Positions 42,331-51,585 are shown, counted from the stretch's first letter. The stretch: DNA of 64,000 nt from VYFG01 sp965213885 (GCA_965213885.1 OZ243919.1:1240001-1304000); one strand, 5' to 3'. Numbers and translations are program-made. Notes: generated from the letters alone by a model not told the origin.

Positions 42331-43457
42331 TTTCCCAGTCGGACTGCAGAGCGGGAAATCTCTTTACCGGCACCGTGACCGGGGCTTGGGACCGGGTGAG
42401 GGCAACGATCGACCTTGGAGCCCTGCGCCGGAATACGGCGCTTGCACGGCGACTGGCGGGGGAGGCGTCGCTTTGCGCCGTGGTCAAGTCCGATGCGTAC
42501 GGCCATGGCGTCCGGTCCGTGGTTCCCGTGCTGATGCCGCTCGTGGACAGTTTTGCCGTGGCCACCCTGGAAGAGGGCGAGGCAGTCCGGATGATTGCCC
42601 GGGATCATGCCATCGTGGTTTTTTCCGGATTCAATCATCCCTCGCAACTGCCGCACCTTAATTCCCTTCGCCTTCAGCCGGTGATCCACCAACCCGACCA
42701 GCTGTCATGGCTCAGGGACCACGGGGGTGCATCCGCGGGTTGCTGGCTCAAGGTGGATACCGGGATGAATCGTCTCGGATTTTCAATGGAGCAGGCAGGG
42801 CCCGCTTTCCGGGCACTCGCCGCGTGCTGCGTTGAAATGCCGGGACTCATGTCCCATTTCGCCGCTGCGGACACGCCGGATCACCCGATGAACGCCGAAC
42901 AGCTGTCCCGGTTCCTTGAGGTCACCAGAGGTTTCGACACCACCTGCAGCATGGCCAATTCCGCCGCCCTGGCAAACCAGTCGGACTGCAGGTTCGGCAT
43001 GGTCCGCCCCGGCCTCTTGCTCTATGGCATTACGCCGTTCGCGGATCCGTCCCGAGGGCCGGCGAACCTGAGCCCGGTCATGCGATTCGAAAGCCGCGTC
43101 GTCGCCGTGAAGATCCTGTCCCCGGGCAGCCGTGTGGGCTACGGTGCCACTTGGCGTACGGAAACTATCCGCAACATCGCAATCGTTGGCGCCGGCTACG
43201 GGGATGGTTACCCACGCATCCTCGGCAACCGCGGCCATGCCGTCGTTTCGGGAAAGCAAGCGCCCGTGATCGGCCGTGTCTCCATGGATACGCTGGCGCT
43301 GGACGTGTCGGAGTGTGGTCCGGTGGCGGTCGGGGATTCGGTGGAATTCTGGGGCGTGCATCTGAACACGGCCACTGTCGCGGCCTGGGCCGACACGATT
43401 CCCTATGAACTCCTGTGCCGGGTCTCTTCCCGGGTGCCGAGAGTTGCCGTGAACTGA
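42327..43457 (+). CDS. alr: Alanine racemase
   Basis: A PLP enzyme making D-alanine for peptidoglycan. PLP-binding Lys54 lies in CAVVKSDAYGHG, and the catalytic Tyr in SRVGYGATWRTE, with the C-terminal GRVSMDTLALDV barrel segment. GTG 42327 overlapping the dnaB stop gives 376 residues; GTG 42375 would give a length nearer the usual 360 and starts just before the conserved RATIDLGALRRN. It follows dnaB in the order common to gammaproteobacteria. Confidence 0.94.
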   Translation: MISQSDCRAGNLFTGTVTGAWDRVRATIDLGALRRNTALARRLAGEASLCAVVKSDAYGHGVRSVVPVLMPLVDSFAVATLEEGEAVRMIARDHAIVVFSGFNHPSQLPHLNSLRLQPVIHQPDQLSWLRDHGGASAGCWLKVDTGMNRLGFSMEQAGPAFRALAACCVEMPGLMSHFAAADTPDHPMNAEQLSRFLEVTRGFDTTCSMANSAALANQSDCRFGMVRPGLLLYGITPFADPSRGPANLSPVMRFESRVVAVKILSPGSRVGYGATWRTETIRNIAIVGAGYGDGYPRILGNRGHAVVSGKQAPVIGRVSMDTLALDVSECGPVAVGDSVEFWGVHLNTATVAAWADTIPYELLCRVSSRVPRVAVN

Positions 43458-43470
43458 CACCGGTTGCACG

Positions 43471-44847
43471 ATGGCGAAACAATCCGTCAAAACCCGGTTT
43501 GTCTGCAGCGACTGCGGCGCCGAATCGGCAAAATGGACCGGGCAGTGCATGGAGTGTGGCGCCTGGAACACCCTGACGGAATTCACTGTCCGGGCAGACA
43601 AGGAGGTGTCTCGGTTTTCGGGACTGACGTCCGGGTCCCGGGTGCAGCGGCTGGATCAGGTGGAAAGCGCCGACCTGCACCGGCTACCAAGCGGCAGCGG
43701 TGAGCTGGACCGCGTTCTCGGGGGCGGACTGGTTCCCGGTTCCGTGGTACTGATCGGCGGGGATCCGGGGATCGGCAAGTCGACCTTGCTGCTGCAGTAT
43801 CTTTCCGTGATCGGCCAGGACCATGCCGTGCTCTATGCCAGTGGCGAGGAATCCGCGGAACAGATCGCATACCGGGCAAAGAGACTGGGCATCGATGGCC
43901 GGAACCTGTTGCTGCTGGCCGAAAACCGCCTGGAAGATACCCTTGATGCCGCCATCAGGAACCAGCCATCCGTGCTCGTTGTCGATTCAATCCAGACATT
44001 CTACAGCGACGTGCTGAGCGCGGCCCCCGGCAGTGTCTCCCAGGTGCGCGAATGCGCCGCCAGACTCGTCCGGCATGCCAAGCAGAGCGGCTCCGCCGTC
44101 ATCCTGGTCGGGCACGTCACCAAGGAGGGTTCCCTGGCTGGTCCGAGGATCCTGGAACACATGGTGGACAGCGTACTGTACTTCGAGGGTGACAGCAGCA
44201 GCAGCTTCCGCCTCATACGCGCGATCAAGAACCGGTTCGGAGCAGTCAACGAGATCGGTGTCTTCGCCATGACCGAGCAGGGCCTGCGTGACGTGCAAAA
44301 CCCTTCCGCCATGTTTGTCAGCCGACAAGGCGCAGCACGTCCCGGGAGTGTTGTTCTTGCCACCCAGGAAGGTACCCGGCCGTTGCTGGTGGAAGTTCAG
44401 GCACTGGTGGATGACAGCGCGCTGGCGAATCCACGACGGCTCTGTGTCGGGCTCGAACAGAACCGCCTGGCCATGCTGCTGGCAATTGTCCACAGACATG
44501 CCGGCATATCCCTCAACAGCTACGATGTCTTCGCGAACGTGGCAGGCGGTGTTCGTGTCGTGGAGACCGGCGCCGACCTCGCCCTGCTGATGGCCATCCT
44601 GTCCAGTGTCAAGAACAGGGCCGTGGGAAGCGACCTGGTTGTGTTCGGGGAGGTTGGCCTGTCGGGTGAGCTGCGCCCTGTGCAGCGTGGAGTCGACCGG
44701 TTGCGGGAGGCACGGAAACTCGGCTTCGAACGCGCCCTGATCCCGGCGGCGAACACGCCTGACCGACGCATCGCGAAGGACTTGTCCGGCCTCGAGATCC
44801 TGTCCGCACACCGGATCGACGACGCAATCGCCCTGTTTGATGTATGA
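43471..44847 (+). CDS. radA: DNA repair protein RadA (Sms)
   Basis: A RecA-like helicase that drives branch migration in recombination. The 458-residue protein has a zinc finger (Cys12, 15, 26, 29), Walker A GGDPGIGKSTLL (97-108), the RadA-specific KNRFGAVNEIGVFAM and a C-terminal Lon-like domain with GEVGLSGELRPVQRG. Complete and of normal length. It starts 14 bases after alr. Confidence 0.96.
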   Translation: MAKQSVKTRFVCSDCGAESAKWTGQCMECGAWNTLTEFTVRADKEVSRFSGLTSGSRVQRLDQVESADLHRLPSGSGELDRVLGGGLVPGSVVLIGGDPGIGKSTLLLQYLSVIGQDHAVLYASGEESAEQIAYRAKRLGIDGRNLLLLAENRLEDTLDAAIRNQPSVLVVDSIQTFYSDVLSAAPGSVSQVRECAARLVRHAKQSGSAVILVGHVTKEGSLAGPRILEHMVDSVLYFEGDSSSSFRLIRAIKNRFGAVNEIGVFAMTEQGLRDVQNPSAMFVSRQGAARPGSVVLATQEGTRPLLVEVQALVDDSALANPRRLCVGLEQNRLAMLLAIVHRHAGISLNSYDVFANVAGGVRVVETGADLALLMAILSSVKNRAVGSDLVVFGEVGLSGELRPVQRGVDRLREARKLGFERALIPAANTPDRRIAKDLSGLEILSAHRIDDAIALFDV

Positions 44848-44885
44848 TCCTGCCTCATTGGTCTTTTCAACTTCCAGGTATCAAT

Positions 44886-45590
44886 ATGCCCCCCTACTGT
44901 TTTCGTGCACTTTCGCTGTCTGTCATGCTGGCGCTGTGCACCACAGCCACAGCCCAGCAAACCAGCCTGCAAACCGACCAGCAGAAGTACGGCTATGCCG
45001 TGGGCACCCGGGTCGCGGCCCAACTCATGGCCCAGTTCAGCCAGGACGGTACCGGCATCGACATGCAGGCACTGGCGGCCGGTATCAGCGACGTGATCAA
45101 CGGAGGCAACCGGTTGATGACAGATGAGGAAGCCATCCGGGTAATCGAGACCCGTCAGACGGCAATGCAGCAAGAAGCGGAAGCGCGGGCGGAAGCCGTG
45201 GCGATAGCAGGCGCCGAGTGGCGGGCCGAGAACCGCAGCAAGGCGGGGGTTTCGCAAACGGACTCCGGACTTCAGTATTCAATCATCGGCAGTGGCGAGG
45301 CCACCGCGCCCAGTCCGGGACCCGATGACACGGTCGTCGTGCATTATCGGGGAACTTTTCTCGATGGCACCGAGTTCGACAGTTCCTATTCGCGCGGTGT
45401 ACCGGCCACATTCTCGCTGAACGGCATTATCCCGGGCTGGAAGGAAGCCTTGCAACTCATGCGTGCCGGTGACAAGTGGAATGTGGTGATTCCGCCCGAA
45501 CTCGCCTATGGTCCACGCGGTTCCGGGGCAATCGGGCCCAATGAAACGCTCGTGTTCGAAATCGAGCTGCTCGAAGTCAAGGGAGGGTGA
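44886..45590 (+). CDS. Exported FKBP-type peptidyl-prolyl isomerase (FkpA/Mip type)
   Basis: A 234-residue periplasmic proline isomerase and chaperone. The N-terminus (MPPYCFRALSLSVMLALCTT, then ATAQ) is a signal peptide. A helical dimerisation domain follows (about 25-120, containing KYGYAVGTRVAAQLM), then an FKBP domain with VVVHYRGTFLDGTEFDSSY, IPGWKEALQLM and PPELAYGPRG. This is the FkpA/MIP architecture. The in-frame start at 44844 is inside the radA end and would mask the signal peptide, so ATG 44886 is used. Confidence 0.9.
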   Translation: MPPYCFRALSLSVMLALCTTATAQQTSLQTDQQKYGYAVGTRVAAQLMAQFSQDGTGIDMQALAAGISDVINGGNRLMTDEEAIRVIETRQTAMQQEAEARAEAVAIAGAEWRAENRSKAGVSQTDSGLQYSIIGSGEATAPSPGPDDTVVVHYRGTFLDGTEFDSSYSRGVPATFSLNGIIPGWKEALQLMRAGDKWNVVIPPELAYGPRGSGAIGPNETLVFEIELLEVKGG

Positions 45591-45681
45591 TGAAAGCCAT
45601 TCCTGACGGGCCGAATTCAGTTGGGCTTCAGCTTTGGAGAATTAAGCTGGCACCGTAACAATCACTCTCACGGAGTTCGAA

Positions 45682-46203
45682 ATGAAAATGATCAGACTGA
45701 TGGCCGTCCCGCTCGTCGCAATTGCCATGGTCACCCATGCCGAGTCCGGCCAGGGGATCATCGATGAGGCAACCGTTCTCGATGCCGAACCGATATACCG
45801 GACGGTCAGGATCAATGAACCTGTCGAGGAATGCTGGGACGAACCGGTCCGGGTTCCGGCAAACAAGGGATACGAATCCCATACCCCCAAGATTTTCGGC
45901 GCTCTCGTGGGTGCGGCCGTGGGTAATGAGTTCGGCAAGGGCCGCGGCAAGGACCTGGCCACCGTGGCCGGTGCCGTTCTCGGCGGTTCCATCGGCCGGG
46001 ACGTTCAGGCCAACTCCCGTAGCAACGACAGCGAGGTGGTGTATGAACAGCGCTGCGAGATGGTGGATCGCTACCGCACCGAGGAACGACTGATGGGCTA
46101 TGACGTTACCTACCGGTATCATGACAACGTGTTCTCTGCGTTCACCGACCATGATCCCGGCCGGATCATCAGGGTCAGCGTCAGTGTTCAGCCCGCGAAA
46201 TAG
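45682..46203 (+). CDS. Exported glycine-zipper 2TM domain protein
   Basis: A 173-residue envelope protein: signal peptide (MKMIRLMAVPLVAIAMVTHA), an N-terminal domain with a YRTVRINEPVEECWDEPVR pattern, and the glycine zipper FGALVGAAVGNEFGKGRGKD then VAGAVLGGSIGRD (about 72-112). A beta-rich C-terminal region has CEMVDRYRTEER. Related proteins (UmoD/SlyB-like, 17 kDa antigen-like) are outer-membrane or periplasmic. There is no lipobox cysteine after the signal, so it is probably not a lipoprotein. CGGAG lies upstream of the ATG. Confidence 0.8.
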   Translation: MKMIRLMAVPLVAIAMVTHAESGQGIIDEATVLDAEPIYRTVRINEPVEECWDEPVRVPANKGYESHTPKIFGALVGAAVGNEFGKGRGKDLATVAGAVLGGSIGRDVQANSRSNDSEVVYEQRCEMVDRYRTEERLMGYDVTYRYHDNVFSAFTDHDPGRIIRVSVSVQPAK

Positions 46204-46390
46204 TCCGGACAACGCACATTTCGGACCCGGTCCCCGCCGCACAGTCGCCCTGCCGCCCTCGCGCGGCGGGGCTTGTGACCGCAAACCCCTGCATTTACAC
46301 TTCCCCCATCGTGGAAACAGCGGGTAAACACCCGTCCGTTTGCGGTGCCAGGTTTGCTTCCCCGCTGTCGGGTAACCGTGACCACCTCCT

Positions 46391-46723
46391 ATGCCACTGA
46401 GAGGAAAATCAGCTGCAGGCCAGATCCGGTATTGCGGTGCAATGCTCGCCGCAGCCTCGGTACTGGTGCCGGTACCAGCGGCCGCACTGGACCCCAATAG
46501 CGGTGTCGCGCAGGATGGATTCAGCGTATCCGTGGAGTCCACCAGCATGGAAGACGTCGCACGCATGATCAGGCGCCACAAGCGCTGGGAAATCCTGGAT
46601 GCCAGACAGCGTCCGAAGGGAAGCGAGATGCGCTACCGCTTCAAGTTGATCAACAACACCGGGAAGGTCATGATCATCAGCATCGATCCCAGGAATCCCA
46701 ATTTGCGGAAACTTGAACAATAG
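46391..46723 (+). CDS. Small exported PepSY-like protein
   Basis: A 110-residue periplasmic protein with a signal peptide ending around AAALDPN. Its C-terminal half (WEILDARQRPKGSEMRYRFK and VMIISIDPRN) has the beta-hairpin pattern of PepSY-type domains. PepSY proteins commonly stand directly upstream of PhoPQ-like two-component systems and may modulate sensing. Here it is 36 bases before the response regulator, so it is likely part of that operon. Confidence 0.6.
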   Translation: MPLRGKSAAGQIRYCGAMLAAASVLVPVPAAALDPNSGVAQDGFSVSVESTSMEDVARMIRRHKRWEILDARQRPKGSEMRYRFKLINNTGKVMIISIDPRNPNLRKLEQ

Positions 46724-46759
46724 GCAGTTCCGCCGGATCTGGATCCGGCCTAGATACCC

Positions 46760-47434
46760 ATGCGCATACTGATTGTCGAAGACGAAAGCACGCTGCGCGA
46801 ACAACTGGTCAGCAAGTTTCGGCAGAAGGGATTTGCCGTCGATGAAGCGCGGGATGGTGAAGAAGCGCTGTATTATGCCCGGGAATATCCCTTGGACGTT
46901 GCCGTTGTCGACATCGGCCTGCCGAGGCTCTCCGGTATCGAGGTGATCAAGCGGCTGCGAAGCGAAGGCATCGAGTACCCTGTCATCATTCTGACTGCCA
47001 GGTCACGCTGGCAGGAAAAGGTGGAGGGACTGGATGCGGGAGCCGACGACTACCTTGCCAAGCCGTTTCATTTCGAGGAACTGCATGCGCGGGTCTCGGC
47101 ACTGATCCGGCGGTCTGTCGGGCTGCCAAGCCCGGTGATCCAGATCGGTCCGGTCAGGATGGATACCCGCTCCCAGGAGGTAGCCGTGGATGGCCGCAAC
47201 CTGGACCTGACCGCATTCGAGTACCGTCTGCTCCATTACCTGATGCTACATCGGGGCAAGGTGGTCTCGAAGATGGAATTGACCGAACATCTCTACGACG
47301 AGGACTCGGATAGGGACAGCAATGTCATCGAGGTGTTCGTCGGCAGGTTACGCAAGAAGCTGGACCATGACGGTTCTTTCAATCCCATCGAGACACTGCG
47401 GGGCCGGGGATACCGGTATTCGTCAACGATGTGA
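46760..47434 (+). CDS. OmpR/PhoP-family response regulator
   Basis: A 224-residue DNA-binding regulator. The receiver domain (1-118) has the acidic pair at 8-9, phosphoacceptor Asp51 in VVDIGLPR, Thr in ILTARS and the switch Lys in YLAKPF. The winged-helix output domain follows (about 130-222, with LTAFEYRLLHYLM and RGRGYRYSS). It is most like PhoP/QseB-type regulators. Its stop overlaps the GTG start of the sensor kinase, so both are made together. Confidence 0.92.
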   Translation: MRILIVEDESTLREQLVSKFRQKGFAVDEARDGEEALYYAREYPLDVAVVDIGLPRLSGIEVIKRLRSEGIEYPVIILTARSRWQEKVEGLDAGADDYLAKPFHFEELHARVSALIRRSVGLPSPVIQIGPVRMDTRSQEVAVDGRNLDLTAFEYRLLHYLMLHRGKVVSKMELTEHLYDEDSDRDSNVIEVFVGRLRKKLDHDGSFNPIETLRGRGYRYSSTM

Positions 47435-48798
47435 GTACGCTGTCCCTCAGAAAGCGGCTGCTGCTGGCTGCCGCGATCATTCTGGTCACTTTTCTCGGCT
47501 TGGCAGGCTTCGCCCTTGACCGGGCCTTCATCAGCAGCGCAGAGGTCTCACTGCACAACCAGTTCCGGACCCAGACCCTTGCACTGCTGTCGGTTCTGGA
47601 GGTGGAAGCAGGGGAACGCATCGTCTTGCCGGAGCTGCTGCCGGAGGCACGCCTGATGGTGCCCAATTCCGGGCTCTATGCATTCATCGTCGATGAAACC
47701 GGACGCCTCGTTTGGCAATCCGGGTCTTCCATCGGGCTGGAGATACCCGCTTCGGTCGGAGAGGCTGTGGGAACCAATGCATTTGTCCGTACCGGCGATT
47801 CCCTGTTCGGGCCGTTCCAGTACAGTTTTCCCACCATCTGGGAAACCGAGGATGGTGTGGAGCACCGGTTCACCCTGGTGATGCGCGAAGCCAACGATCA
47901 CTTCGGCTCGTTTGTTTCCGAGCATCGCAACAAGATCATTCTCTGGCTGGGGCTGGTGGGAGCTTTCCTGCTGTTGACCCTGATGGCGGTACTTCGTTGG
48001 AGCCTGACTCCGCTGGACCGGGTGAGCCAGGAGATCGACCAGGTGGAGCGCGGTTTCCAGGAGGGAATCGCGGGGAACTATCCCAGGGAAATCGCCCAGC
48101 TCAGCGAGCGGATCAACCTGTTTATCCGCAATGAACGGAACAACCTGATGCGGTATCGCAACACCCTCGGTGATCTTGCCCACAGCCTGAAAACGCCGCT
48201 GGCGGTGATCCGTGGCATGACCGAGGACGATCGGCCGATTCCCTCGAGGGAGCTTGCGAAGTACGTGGACCGGATGGGGAATATTGTTGACTACCAGCTG
48301 AAAAGGGCGGCCTCGTCCCGTATTTCGCTGATACATACCCGGGTGGATGTCCAGCCGCTGGTCAGCCGTGTCCTGGAATCGCTGGGAAAAGTCTACGCGG
48401 AACGCAACCTTTCCCTGGAATCCAGGGTGACGCCGGAACTCAGGTTCTACGGCGAGGAATCCGATCTGGTGGAAATTCTCGGTAACCTTCTCGATAACGC
48501 CTGCAAGTGGGCAGAATCCTCGGTATCCTGCCGGATCACCACCCCGGCGGAGGAACGGGCGGAAAACCGGGGCATCCGCATTGTCGTCGAGGATGACGGT
48601 CCCGGCATCGCGGAGGATGACCGCAAAGAGGTCCTGAGGCGCGGCGTCCGCGCGGACCAGCGGGTGGACGGCCAGGGCATTGGCCTCGCAGTCTGCCAGG
48701 AGATCGTGGCTTCCTACCGTGGCGGCCTGTCAATCGAGGAAAGTTCCCTGGGGGGGGCTTCGGTCATCGCGACACTCAGGCACCCGCTGAACGGCTGA
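47431..48798 (+). CDS. PhoQ-like sensor histidine kinase
   Basis: A 455-residue membrane kinase: TM1 (about 9-29), a periplasmic sensor region (30-166), TM2 (about 168-189), HAMP-like segment, then the phosphoacceptor His251 in DLAHSLKTPLAVIRG. A HATPase domain has ILGNLLDNACKWAES (N box) and the GPGIAEDD and GQGIGLAV lid boxes. The periplasmic domain carries acidic residues, as in cation or antimicrobial-peptide sensors, but not the clear PhoQ acidic patch. The start is GTG 47431, overlapping the regulator stop. Confidence 0.9.
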   Translation: MSTLSLRKRLLLAAAIILVTFLGLAGFALDRAFISSAEVSLHNQFRTQTLALLSVLEVEAGERIVLPELLPEARLMVPNSGLYAFIVDETGRLVWQSGSSIGLEIPASVGEAVGTNAFVRTGDSLFGPFQYSFPTIWETEDGVEHRFTLVMREANDHFGSFVSEHRNKIILWLGLVGAFLLLTLMAVLRWSLTPLDRVSQEIDQVERGFQEGIAGNYPREIAQLSERINLFIRNERNNLMRYRNTLGDLAHSLKTPLAVIRGMTEDDRPIPSRELAKYVDRMGNIVDYQLKRAASSRISLIHTRVDVQPLVSRVLESLGKVYAERNLSLESRVTPELRFYGEESDLVEILGNLLDNACKWAESSVSCRITTPAEERAENRGIRIVVEDDGPGIAEDDRKEVLRRGVRADQRVDGQGIGLAVCQEIVASYRGGLSIEESSLGGASVIATLRHPLNG

Positions 48799-48806
48799 CC
48801 GGTATT

Positions 48807-49538
48807 TCAGTACACGCGGACCAGTACGACCGAAACGTTATCCGGTGCCCCCCTCTGCAGGCAGGCGTCGATCAGGCTGTCCGCGCAGGATTCGGGATCA
48901 TCGGACCCGTGTGTCAGGATTCCGGCAATCTCGGTGTCCGCCACAACACCACTCAGGCCATCCGAGCACAGAAGCAGGACATCATCCGGGAGCGCCTCCC
49001 GATCCAGAATGTCCGGCTCGCAAAGTGGCTGGGTGCCCAGCGCCCTGTCCAGCATGTGATGGCTGAAGGCCGGCACATTTCCGGCCGGGTTGCCGCGCAG
49101 CAGCCGGCTTGCCAGCGTATGATCCTCGGTCAGCTGTTCCAGCGCCCCCTTGCTGAACCGGTAACACCTGGAGTCCCCGACGTGTCCGATGATGACGCGG
49201 CCGTTGCGGACATGGACCGCCACCACGGTGGTTCCCATTCCTTCCATGCGCAGGAACTGCCGGCTGTTGGAATAAACCTCGGCATTGGCCGCATTCACCG
49301 CGCCCAGCATCAGGTCCCGCGATCCTGCGGTGCCGGCAGTGTCGGCGACCATGGCCCGTTCCTCGAAATAGCGGGAGAATGTATTGACAGCCATCCGGCT
49401 GGCGATCTCGCCTGCCTTGTGCCCCCCCAGCCCGTCGGCCAGCACGGCGACATCCAGAGCCGGGAGAATGCAGACGCTGTCCTCGTTCTCGCTGCGGACA
49501 TTTCCCGTGTCCGTGGCTGCAATCATGGTGTGACTCAT
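48807..49538 (-). CDS. PP2C-type serine/threonine protein phosphatase
   Basis: A 243-residue PPM-family phosphatase. Metal-binding acidic sites are visible in GNVRSENEDSV, LADGLGGHKAGE, GHVGDSRCYR, LLCSDGLSG and APDNVSVVLV. It is a single catalytic domain, about the size of PrpC/Stp1. The partner Hanks-type kinase usually linked to it, and any type VI secretion or FHA genes, are absent from the window. ATG 49538 is chosen; the longer frame to 49628 runs into the dapD end. It lies 37 bases downstream of dapD on the same strand. Confidence 0.9.
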   Translation of the reverse strand: MSHTMIAATDTGNVRSENEDSVCILPALDVAVLADGLGGHKAGEIASRMAVNTFSRYFEERAMVADTAGTAGSRDLMLGAVNAANAEVYSNSRQFLRMEGMGTTVVAVHVRNGRVIIGHVGDSRCYRFSKGALEQLTEDHTLASRLLRGNPAGNVPAFSHHMLDRALGTQPLCEPDILDREALPDDVLLLCSDGLSGVVADTEIAGILTHGSDDPESCADSLIDACLQRGAPDNVSVVLVRVY

Positions 49539-49575
49539 GGGTTGCGGGGTCCACAGTATCCGTTGCGTCGATGGT

Positions 49576-50397
49576 TCAGATGCCCCGCAGCAGCTCGTTG
49601 AGACCGACCTTTCCGCGGGTTCTCTCATCCACCTTCTTCACGATCACCGCGCAATACAGGCTGTGGCTGCCATCGCCGGCGGGTAGCGAACCGGATACCA
49701 CTACAGACCCGGGGGGAACCCGCCCGTAACCGGTCTCGCCGGTCTCACGATCATAGATGCGGGTGCTTTGCCCGATGTAGACGCCCATCGAGATTACCGA
49801 GCCCGCACCCACGATGACACCCTCGACAATTTCGCTGCGCGCGCCAATGAAGCAGTTGTCCTCGATAATGGTCGGAGAGGCCTGCAGCGGCTCGAGAACT
49901 CCCCCGATGCCCACCCCTCCCGAGAGGTGCACATTTGCACCGATCTGTGCACAGGACCCCACGGTGGCCCAGGTATCCACCATCGTGCCCGCACCGACCC
50001 ATGCCCCGATGTTGACGTAACTCGGCATCAACACCACATCCGGGGCGATGTAGCAGCCGCGCCGCACGAGGGCCGGGGGAACCACCCGGTATCCCCCCGC
50101 ACCGAATTCCTCGTTGCCGAATTCAGCGAACTTGAGCGGCACCTTGTCGAAGTAATTGGTAAATCCGTTCCGGATGACATGGTTCTCCTCAATACGAAAA
50201 GACAGCAGCACTGCCTTTTTCAGCCATTCATTGACCCGCCAGCCATCGCCGTCGGGTTCGGCAACCCGAGCCTGCCCCCGGTCAAGCAAAGTCATGGCAT
50301 CGTTCACCGCAGACCGTACCTCGGAAGTGACGTTCTGGGGATTGATATTCGACCTATGCTCCCAAACTTGTTCAATAATAGATTCTATATCTTTCAT
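49576..50397 (-). CDS. dapD: Tetrahydrodipicolinate N-succinyltransferase
   Basis: DapD makes N-succinyl-2-amino-6-oxopimelate in lysine and meso-diaminopimelate synthesis. The 273-residue protein has an N-terminal helical domain and a left-handed beta-helix of hexapeptide repeats (about 105-230). The active-site region reads VLMPSYVNIGAWVGAGTMVD, followed by NVHLSGGVGIGGVLEP. Standard length. An AT-rich leader lies upstream on the minus strand. Confidence 0.96.
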   Translation of the reverse strand: MKDIESIIEQVWEHRSNINPQNVTSEVRSAVNDAMTLLDRGQARVAEPDGDGWRVNEWLKKAVLLSFRIEENHVIRNGFTNYFDKVPLKFAEFGNEEFGAGGYRVVPPALVRRGCYIAPDVVLMPSYVNIGAWVGAGTMVDTWATVGSCAQIGANVHLSGGVGIGGVLEPLQASPTIIEDNCFIGARSEIVEGVIVGAGSVISMGVYIGQSTRIYDRETGETGYGRVPPGSVVVSGSLPAGDGSHSLYCAVIVKKVDERTRGKVGLNELLRGI

Positions 50398-50520
50398 AAT
50401 TAATAGTAATTAATATTTAAGTACACAAAACCAGTATCCTTCCCTGGCGGAGGGGTATGGATTATATGTCATCCCGGATATACCGCACGCCCCCTCTCCA
50501 TCAGGCAGGAGTCGGCTGTC
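50398..50520. promoter_or_regulatory. AT-rich region upstream of dapD
   Basis: The first 30 bases (ATTAATAGTAATTAATATTT and following) are strongly AT-rich and lie directly upstream of dapD on the minus strand, so a promoter is likely there, though the boxes cannot be assigned with confidence. Confidence 0.4.
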
Positions 50521-50774
50521 ATGCGGCCTGTCCCGGTGGAAATCCGGCTCGGCGAAAGCACGGCGCTCCGGGACAGGGTCAACCAGTCGGTGCGAAACTC
50601 CTGGACAGGAACGGAAAATGCACGACTGGAGGACGGGAGGTACCTGCTCTCGGTGCGCTTCCAGGGGATGCCCGCCATCCGGTTAACCTCCGGCTCCGGG
50701 CAGTATCCATGGCAGCATTGGTATTCATTTCCAGCGGCGAATCGGCTAAGCTTCATTGCCTTCGGCCGGACTGA
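50521..50774 (+). pseudogene. Possible DciA (DUF721)-like relic with a frame break
   Basis: The first frame gives TALRDRVNQSVRNSWTGTENAR then LEDGRYLLSV, resembling the start of the DciA core. The same pattern continues only in the frame one base back as VNLRLRAVSMAALVFISS and KLHCLRPD, ending in a stop at 50774. DciA is the helicase-loading protein found in many bacteria, and in Pseudomonas it sits next to an M23 peptidase gene, matching the relic that follows. The similarity is judged by eye and is weak, so this call is tentative. Confidence 0.35.
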
Positions 50775-50907
50775 TCCAGTCCCCGGACAGGTTCTGTACT
50801 GTTCACTTTCGGCACCGATGAGAGCTCACTTCGCGATAACTGTCTCGGACATGCACGGATCGATACATGATTCCATCAGACGCTCATGGAATGATTGGGC
50901 CCTGAGG

Positions 50908-51536
50908 ATGGTGGTGGTCGCATTTTCCCTGCATTTTGCATCGGCCGGCATGAATTACCAGCAGCGGCATGACCCCGGGGCTCTGGAGGACCGCCTTTCC
51001 TCCCTTGATCAGGGCATCCCGCAGCCTTCCAACGGGAATGCCGCGCTCGACCAGGCCATCCTGCAGAGCCGGGCATTGATCGAGGACTTCAGTGACGCCC
51101 TGCTCGTCCTGGAGCGGGACAGTGTCCCGGAAGATGGAGATCGGCCACTGCCGCCCGGCGACCGGATCCGGATATTGGCCGTTCATGATGACGAGAAGGA
51201 AATCCAGTACCCGGATATCGGCAGCCGGATGGGATCGATTGAGGACCTGATCGGGCCCGCAGACCGGAACAAGTGGATGTCGGATTCCGGGAGCCTGGCC
51301 TCAAGGGCGGAAAAGGCGGGCCGGTCAGAGCGAGGTGGCAAACGCATCATCATGCAACATCACCTGGGATTCGGGACCCGCTGTTCGCACCTTGAAAGTA
51401 TGGACGTTGAACCGGGAGATATCGTATATACAGGGATACTCTGGGCCTTTCGGGAGATACCGGCTACACTGCAGGCGCCCGCTTGCACTACGAAATCCGG
51501 TACTTGGAAAGAGCCATCGACCCCAGCCTTTGTTGA
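50908..51536 (+). pseudogene. Decayed M23 (LytM) peptidase-like gene
   Basis: A short hydrophobic start (MVVVAFSLHFASAG) and coiled-coil-like ALEDRLSSLDQ are followed by MQHHLGFGTRCSHLESMDVE and PGDIVYTG, which matches the late M23 segment (hydrophobic-DHG-x-G-x-x-T-x-Y-x-HL). After about 51438 the M23 pattern resumes one base back as LGLSGDTGYTAGARLHYEIR then YLERAIDPSLC and a stop at 51536. The first metal motif (HxGxD) is replaced by MSDSGS, about fourteen residues of the core are missing and HxH is RLH, so the product would be inactive even without the shift. The original frame reads to 51558. Confidence 0.55.
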
Positions 51537-51585
51537 GGTGGGGGTTAGACTCACTTGAATATTTTTCCAATGCACGAGGGATAAA

